Assembly: GCF_900120195.1 (NCBI RefSeq)
Contig: NZ_LT635539.1
Span: forward strand, 2,230,744-2,294,743
Direction: 5' to 3'
Length of the DNA stretch: 64,000 nt
Origin: Blautia sp. Marseille-P3087
GTDB taxonomy: Bacteria; Bacillota; Clostridia; Lachnospirales; Lachnospiraceae
Under the pieces are notes generated by a model, which saw nothing but the letters and a program-made list of their open reading frames with translations, was not told the origin of the DNA and did not search any database. The translations under genes were made by a program, and so were the position numbers. Numbering within the stretch: the stretch's first letter is position 1; each line of letters begins with the position of its first letter. Shown piece by piece: positions 24,301 through 33,300 of this stretch.

Positions 24301-27300
24301 TGTAAAAACTATTGCCGGAAAGACAGATACCTGGGCAGCAATCCTTGGCAAAGCAGAGTCCACAAATGATATTTTTGTTCTTGCAATAGATAAGATCACT
24401 GAAACCTCAAATGTGGAACTGTTCAGTGCAGGACTGGTTGCAGGTGGAGCATCCAGAGCAGAAAATACTGTGGAAAGTCAGAATTCATCTGTACAGGTCG
24501 GTGACGGTGCAGCGTTGAAAGCCTGGGGTAATATTCAGGCGAAGGCTGTTACAAAAACAAATGCACAGACACAGATACAGGATGCGGCCTATGGCGGCGG
24601 AACTAACTGTTCTGTAGAAAGTAAAAACAATATAACAAGAAAAACCTCTCTTGTAATAGGTAATAATGTAAATATTACCTCTGTGATCGGAAATATTGAA
24701 CTTCTCGCAGAAGAAGACAAAACAAGCCACATTGAAAGCATTGCAACCGGTTCTTCCGGATCTGTGTATGCAGGCGGTGGCCCGAAAGCAGAGATCAATT
24801 ACAATTCCACAGTAACTGCAACTGTAGGAAACGGTGGAAACATTGATGCCAGATATGGAACACTTGATATCAAAGCCATTGCAAATACCGATCTTTATGC
24901 GGATGCTTACAGAAAAGCAGCAGCAGCGGCAGGTTCCAACAAGAGTGAAGCAAACATTAACAGCAATGTGACAGTAGTTACAAACATCAGTAAAAACGGG
25001 GCAAAAACCAGAATCCTCGGTGAAGTGACCACAATTGGTGCTTATATTGAGAATCAGGTAATCCTGGCAAAAGCAAAATCCTATACTGCATCTGCAGGTT
25101 CCAAAACAGAGGCTTATGCAACTTCAAATGTAAACAACAATGTTTCAACGGGAGTTGATAATGCATGGATCGGCGGAACAGAAAATCTGAATGTTGAGGC
25201 ACTTGTAGTTGCTCAGAATATCAGAAGTGAATCTTATGCAGAAGTAGTTGGATTTACCGGACACGTATATGCAACATCAACAGTGACCGGAGGTAATAAT
25301 GTAAATGTAAATGTAACTTCCAACGCAGAACTTGCCGGTAAGAATATTTCCGTAAGAGCAGACGCTCCGGAACTTACCACACAGGTCATCAGCCGCAGCG
25401 CAACAGCAGTTGCAAATACCGTGGTCAATTATGTATGGACCAAGGTAAAGACAGTTGTAACAAAGATCATAAATAAGATCTGTAAGATCCCGCTGATCGG
25501 AAAACTGATCAAAAAGATTGTGAAAAAGGTTGTTGAATGGGTTGATAAGCTTGTAGAAGTTATTCTTTATTCGGATGCAGAAGCAAAAGAAGCCGGTGAA
25601 TTCAAAAATGCAGGAAATATCATCTTTAACGGAACTGTTCATGTAGGCGGTGGTGCAGCAGGAATGTTTGTAGATATTTTTGACGGCCTGATCGCATATA
25701 CAGGACTTGATAATGACCTTACAGACAGTTTGAAAAAGGCTGATAAGTTCCTGAAAACTGATGGAAATACAATTACTGTTAAGAAACTTTATAACAATGA
25801 TGTGGGAAGTCTCAGACTGGAAGCAGGTGTCGGTAATATTTCCGGCAAAGGAACGGTCATTACAAATTCCTATCTTCCAAATGTACAGATTACAAACCAC
25901 ACTGACAAAAATCTGATTCTGAAAAACATCCGGATGTCAAATTCCAATGCTCTTGCACCGGATATCGATACATCAGCAGAAGGAAATGACGGATTCAGTT
26001 ATCAGGTCAGCGAAGACACACCAAATCTTATCATCCGGACAGAAGGAAAAGGCAATATTACATTTGCAGACGGCTCTTCTGATGCGGATGGAAAAGGTTC
26101 TATAGAAACAGATCTGGGCGAAGGCGTTCTTACCATCGAGATGAATGGCGGAACACTTAAGACTTCCGGAAAGGCATTTGTAGCAGCCAACAAGCTGTAT
26201 ATCAGCGGGGCAGGAAAAATCGGAGATGGTGTTAAGAATCCGTTCCGTGCCTATATCTTTGATATCAGCAGTTATCCTGGAATCTCCGGTATGGCATCTG
26301 CAAAACCGGCAAGCCCGAATGAAGTAAAAGTAAAAGCCGGCGGAGATATCTATCTCAGTCTTACTCTGGTAAGAGAGTGGATGACCCAGAAGCAGATGAA
26401 TGATGCAAAGAAAGGCATCGGAGAAAAAGCAGCCCTCAATCTCAAAGAGATCATCGGAGAATCCGACAGCACTGTTTATGTAAGTGTTGAGGCACCGAAG
26501 GTGGTTTGCGCAGGAAAACCGGACTCAGCAGATGATTATTTCATTTCTGTTCCGAGAACAGCAATGGACTTTGTGACACTTCCGGGTGCAAAGGGCAGAA
26601 CCTTCCGGAAAGTACAGCTCAAAGATGCAAACGGCAACAATACAGATTTCTGGCTGACAGATGACGGAATGCTCGTAAATATGAGCGAAGACATCACTTT
26701 TGTTTCAGATGCATACCTTGTATCTCAGACATCGAAGTATGACACTTATCTTCTTCCAAATGGCGCAACTGTTGTAGTAGACAGAGTGTCAAAGAAACTT
26801 GTAAGAATCATAGGCAGGCTTCATGATGAAAAATCTGAAGATTACAGCGGCGGAATCTATGATCTCTCCAAAATGAAGGTGGAAACAGATTCCAATGGAA
26901 ATCTGACCATTACCATTAATGAGAACGGAAACACATTTAACCAGAAGATCACCTTCAGAAACGGCACAGCCTATATGGAAATTGGTCAGAATGGTGCGAC
27001 AACCTATATTGAGTCATCAGGTCTGGAAGAAGGACTTGGCTGGCGGCTTCCGAACGGAATCGTTGTTTTCTACAAGCAGGTATTCCTGGACGAAAGAACA
27101 AATACAGTTGTCAATGGTACACCGATCATGGAGACAAAAGACGGACGCTGGATTCTTCTTGAAAGTATCACGGAAGCAGGAAGAACAAAATACCATGTGG
27201 TACATGTAACCGGAACTGACGGTCATTATGAATTCAAGGAAGGATACATTTATGACAGAGCAGATCTGGAAGCAAAAACAATATCACTGAATCAGTCACT

Positions 27301-30300
27301 GAAAGAAGCAAAGAAAGCTGTCAAAAATGCACTTGGAAACAAAAATACCATCACCAGTATGGTAGAAACGGCACTGAAAGGAGCCGGTGTACAGACAGAA
27401 CTTTCCGGATATGCAGATGCCATTCGCAATGCTATCATGGCTAAGCTGAAAGGAAAAGTTACACCGAATATCATTGTTGATGTGCTTGTAACCCTTTCTA
27501 AGACAACAAAGACAGAGAAATATAATTACACAGGCGAAACTCTGGAATATACAACTTATAACACACCGTGGAAGTTTGTGGTTTCTCTGAAAACAAATAA
27601 CGGTGACAGTGAAGTAAGTGAAACTGTTTACAATGAGAAAGGTTCTGTTTCTGAGAGAATCAATGCAGGAAGCAGTGATAAAGCACTGGAAATCGGCAGT
27701 GAGGTAACATCTTCGACAGCCGGAAACAGTCAGTACGGTACGAAAGCAGCAGATTCCTACACAGTTTACCAGGACAGCGCTGATTCAGATATCTATTACA
27801 GATATGATGATGATACAAAGACCTGGACATTAAACGTAAAAGGAAAAGATCTGCTGGGTAATGACTACTGGTTTACATTTGACCTGAAACAGACTAACGG
27901 TGAATGGTATCAGGCAGAGGAAGGCATTTGGCTTTTGAAGAGACATGCAGCTTATGAAACAGTGAAAAACCTGTTTATCCGCATCTCATCTGAACCTGTA
28001 ACGGTACTGAAAAATCAGGCAACCGGTGGTTATAAGAAGACTGAAAAGACTGTAATTTTCCTGGATAATGACGGAGATGAAAAGGGTATTCTGCTGATAA
28101 CTGACCGTGTGCTTGCCCTGTTCCCGGATGGAACTTACAGTTTTGTTGCAGTCCGCAAGGACGAAAATGCGACAGACACCGGAAGTACTCCTGGAATGAA
28201 TGAAACAGTGGCGATTGCACCTGGAATGCAGCAGAAAAAAGATGAGAACGGAGATCTGGTTTACTCCAGGGTATTCCTTTCTCTTCAGAAAAATGACGGA
28301 TCAGGAAGCTGGCTTACCGGAGATGATGTGACAGCTAAATTCAGTTCCACACTTGCGGGAATGATCAGAAGTCACATTCAGAACGGTGTTGTCATTCTGA
28401 ATCCACAGGTCGATAAAGACCTTATTGCAGCCATTAATGAAGAATTGAGCGGAAGATATGATATCAGTCTTATTTCTTATTACACAATGGCTGGCGGCAA
28501 AAAACATTATGCATATGACACTTCCAGTGACAGAGTATATGTACTCGAAACAGATGTGATAGATGCAGAAGGAAGAAAGCAGTACAGAGTTGATGGATTT
28601 ACTGATGGAAGTCTGTATTACAGAAAGAAATCCGGATTATTTATCGGAGCAAGTGATGATATCGGTACTGTAGAGGTAGTAAACGGATATGTTTATCTTA
28701 CTGATGAAGAAGCGGAACGTCTGGCAAGAGGTGCTTACACCAGCAAGCGGGACGCAAGATTTGAAACAAGGGTAAACCGTTCGATCTCCTTTACAAAAGT
28801 AACCGGTTATATACCGGGAACGATCATCATCAGCCCGATCGAGAAATCAAATACTGACAGCAGTAACAGTGCATATCTTTACTTCAAGAATGCGACAGAA
28901 CAGTTTGCTGCTTCACGTGACAGCAACGGATATGCGATCATTGACCGTTACCTGAGAGTTGTAGATAAAGCAATGGAAAATGCTTCCGGTCTTCTGACAG
29001 GAACAATCCTTTTCCTGGATGAATCCGGCCAGATCGCAGCATATCTGAAACCAGACGGAACTTTCCGTGTATATGAGATTTCTTCCGGAAAATCCGAAAA
29101 CGGATCCACACAGTATGTGGAAGTAACTAAGGACGGCACAACAGAACGTGCATATTCAGAATATACCGTTGACAGCAGCGGAAAACTGAATACAACAATC
29201 TCAAAAGGAACGGCAACTTATCTGATGGAGCTTTCACAGGACGTTTACACAAGTGTTTACGGACTTCATCAGAATCCACCTGCAGACAGTCAGTATAGCT
29301 ATGACAGTGCACACTACTTCGGTTACAGCGAAGACGGTACACTGGTGGAACTTGCAAAGACAGATGAGAAGTATAAATATGTTGAAGCAGATGGTGATTA
29401 CCTGCTGGCACGTGATGATGCAAACGGAACAGAAAAAGGTTTTGGTTTAAGCAACGGAAAACAGAAACTTCTTTCTATTCTGAATAACACAGTGAAACAC
29501 CCACTGTCAGACAGAAATAATAAAGCAATTTATATTATGACAGATAACAGCACCATTGATTCTGATGGTAATCTGTCCAGCCTGACAGCAGATACAGCAA
29601 GAATCTATGCTGATCTTGAAGATGACACAGACCTGATTCTGGGCAAAGTTGAGGGCGGAGAAGTGATCATTGAGATCACCAGTCCGAAGAACGGTACTGT
29701 TCAGGTAAAAGGTGACCAGGAAACAATCAAAATCGTTTCCGACCTTCTTGTTCTTCTGAGCAAAGGTGAAGGAACCACCAGATATGGTGACTCTAAGAAA
29801 CCGATGGAAGTGACACCTTCAAAAGAAAACGGAACCACAAATGTGATCTTCCGCAGAGAAGCAGTTGAGGATGCTGAAGGAAATATTTCCTATGAAGGCG
29901 AATTCACAGGAACCGCATATGTGAACTTCAATGGAAATGTATTATTCAAAGATTCTGTACTCAAAGACAACGCACTGGCAGACATAAAAGTCAGCACAGG
30001 CAATGTGGAATTTTCCAATGTGGAATTCAGGGACAATGCAAATATGACTCTGAAAATCCTGAACAAAGGTAATGTAAGCTTTGACAGGATCTCTGTAAAT
30101 GGAACCCAAAGTACAGATAAGCCGAAACTTGATGTCAGCACAGTTGACGGAGATATTGTTTCCGGAGATGTTAATGCAAATGCACAGTCAGAAATTCTGC
30201 TGACAACGAAAAAGGGAAATATCCGGACAGGAAATGTCAGTGCAAGTGAACAGTCGGAAATTCTGCTGACAACGAAAAAGGGAAATATCCAGACGGGAAA

Positions 30301-33300
30301 TGTCAGTGCAAATGCACAGTCGGAAATTCTGCTGAAAGCAGAAAACGGAGACATCCGTACAGATGATGTAAAACTCAAAGACAATGCTGTATTAAAAGTA
30401 AATGCCACAGACGGCAACGTAACTGTCAAAAAAGCAGATGTTTCCTCTTCGGGCAGCAATCATGCATCACTGTTTGTTACAACAAGAGACAAAAACCAGA
30501 AGAAAGGAAACCTGACTATTGGCGAAACATTAAATGCACAGGGCAAAGTTGTTCTTGATCTTTCAGGAAGTCTTCTCGGAGAAATCCAGAAAGACGGAAA
30601 AGAAAAGACCAGTACACTGATTCTTGGCAAAGATGTTTATAATAATGGTTCTTCCTTCTCCTTCGGAGGAGATATCGGATCCAGAGAAATTCCTCTGGTG
30701 GTTGATGTAACAGAATCAAATATACCATTTAAGATCGTTACTGTAAGAAACGCCTTTATCAGAGGTGCAGAGCATTACAGACTGACAGAAGATTACAATT
30801 CTGAACCCAAAGACAAAGACGGACAGATTAATATCAGAGTTGATCTGGATACAGAAGAGATCAGTGATGCACTTGAGGCATACAGAAAACTTCTGGAGAC
30901 TGAGGACAGTTCAGAAGAAGAACTGGCAGCAGCGAGAGCGGCTGTAGAAGAGGCTCTTGCGAAGCTTGCAGAAGAAAAGAAAGCAGAACTTCTGGAACAG
31001 CTGAAAAAAGCGGCTGAATCGGGACGCCCGACAGGCATACCGAAAGAGCCGGTTTCCATGGTTGTTGAAATCGGTACTTCTACAGGAACTACTGATGGAA
31101 TCAATATCAGCAATTACGGAGATATTACGGTAATCCAGAAAGCTGGCAATCTTTATATCGGACGTATTGAGACCAACCGCAGTGACCTTACACCTGGAAA
31201 CATTGCACTTGGCAATGTAACAGTGAAAGCGCTCGGCGGAAGCATCATAGGTATTAAACAGAATGGCACAGAGACTGAAGAACTTGCCAACATAACTGCA
31301 AACAATATTACACTGGAAGCAAAGAAACATATCAGCGGCCTCCTGACAGACCTGATTCAGAAAGAATATCAGGTATCTGATAAAATTCTGACAGAAAAAG
31401 ACGGAGACGAACTGGAAGACCCGAAAATTTCCTTTATCATGGTTAAGAAAGAAAACGAGATCGTTGACGAGGAAGGTAATACGGTTACAGTTACTGTATG
31501 GGAACCGGAATTTACTGTATCCGGCTATGTGGACTATACCGGAAACTGGGTATTTGATTCAAAGAAAGAAGGCATTCTGAATGCATCTTCCAAAGAGGGA
31601 AATATCCAGATAAAGGAAAAAGAAGGAAACATCGGTCTTGGCGTGATCACAGCACCAAACGGAACTGTAGAGATCGCAACAGATATGGATTCCGATATTC
31701 TTGACAGAAGATCAGAGGATCAGAAAGAAGCAGGACTGGTAAATATCACAGCAGGTGACGGAAACAGCAGTCTTACAGGTAAGAGTATCGGTACAGAAAC
31801 AGATCTGATCACAGTTGATATCAGAGGAAAGCTTCTTGTAGATGCAATCGAAGATATCAGACTGGAGGCAAAGAACAGCCTGGATGCACAGACTGACAGC
31901 CAGATCGGAAAAGTTTATGCTTCAGCTGAAAAAGACCTCACACTGTCCAGCAGTAAGAAGTCTTACGGCGGAACCGGTGACCTGTATGTAGAGAAACCGA
32001 AAGCAGGAAGAGATCTTACTCTTGCAGCAGCAGGAAATCTTTACACAGATGAGCTTACCGCTCCTGGAAATGTAACTGCGAAAGCAGGTGGAAACATTAC
32101 TGTTGATACAGTGAAAGCCGGAAAAGATGCTGCTCTTGAAGCTGGTGGAGATGTACTGGCCGAAACAGTAAAAGCCGAAGAAAATGCTTCCATAACAGCA
32201 GGCGGTTCCATTCTTGAAGGCGACCGCGGTGATGAACCGGCAGCAGTAACTGCAAAGAACATCACACTGATCGCAGGAAATGAAGTTGGAACAAGAGAAA
32301 ATCCATACGAAGTGGATACTTCCACAGATGGAACTCTCACTGTAAAAGCAGACAGTGCAGTGATCCGTGAAATCAGCGGAGATCTTACACTGAAACAGGT
32401 AGAAACAAAGAAAGATTTTGTTCTGGACGCAGACGGAAGTGTATACGACGGAAACGGAAACCTGGCAGATAAAGCAGCAGATGCAAAAGCAGATGTTGAT
32501 AAAGCACAGGTGAAGAAAGATGCCGCAGAAACAGATGAACGTGTCCATGAAGAACTGATTCTTCCACCTCTTCGTGATAAGAAAGATCAGGCAGAATCTG
32601 CAGAATCCGAAGCTGAAAAAGCAAAAGATGAAGCGCAGAATAAGTCTGCTGAACTGGAACAGAAGATCCGGGATATGGAAAATCTTCAGAAAGACCGTGA
32701 AGAACTGATTCAGAAAGCTGTTGATGCAGCAAGAGATCAGCTTAAAAAAGAACTTGACAAGAAACTTTCAGATACGGATCAGAAGATTCAGGATATTGAA
32801 GCAGAAATAAAAGATCTGGAAGCAAAAGAAGACCTTACACCGGAAGAAACGGAACGGCTTGAAGAACTGAAAAATTCCAGGGACGAACTGAACGGACAGA
32901 AATCTGAACTGAGTGATCGGCTTCAGAATCTGAAGGATACAGAAGGTTCTGTGGAAGAAATGCTGAACAGAATCCAGGATATTCAGGACAGAGTGGAAAA
33001 AGGTGAGCTGACAGAAGCGGAAGCAGAAGAACTTCTGAAAGAACTCCTGCCGGCAAAAGAACTTCTGGAAAGCGGAGACATTGAGAAGCTTGCAAAAGAT
33101 CTTGAATCGGCACGGGAAGAATTTGAAAAAGCAGAAGAAGCCCGTAAAGAGGCAGAAGAAAACTATGCAAAAGCTCATGAGGAAGCAGAAAAAGCCAGAC
33201 AGGAATATGCAGCAAGTGAAGAAGAACTGAATCAACTGAAAGAGAAATTGAGAAAAGCTGAGGAAGAACTTGAGGAAGCAAAAGCTGCATACGAAGAGGC

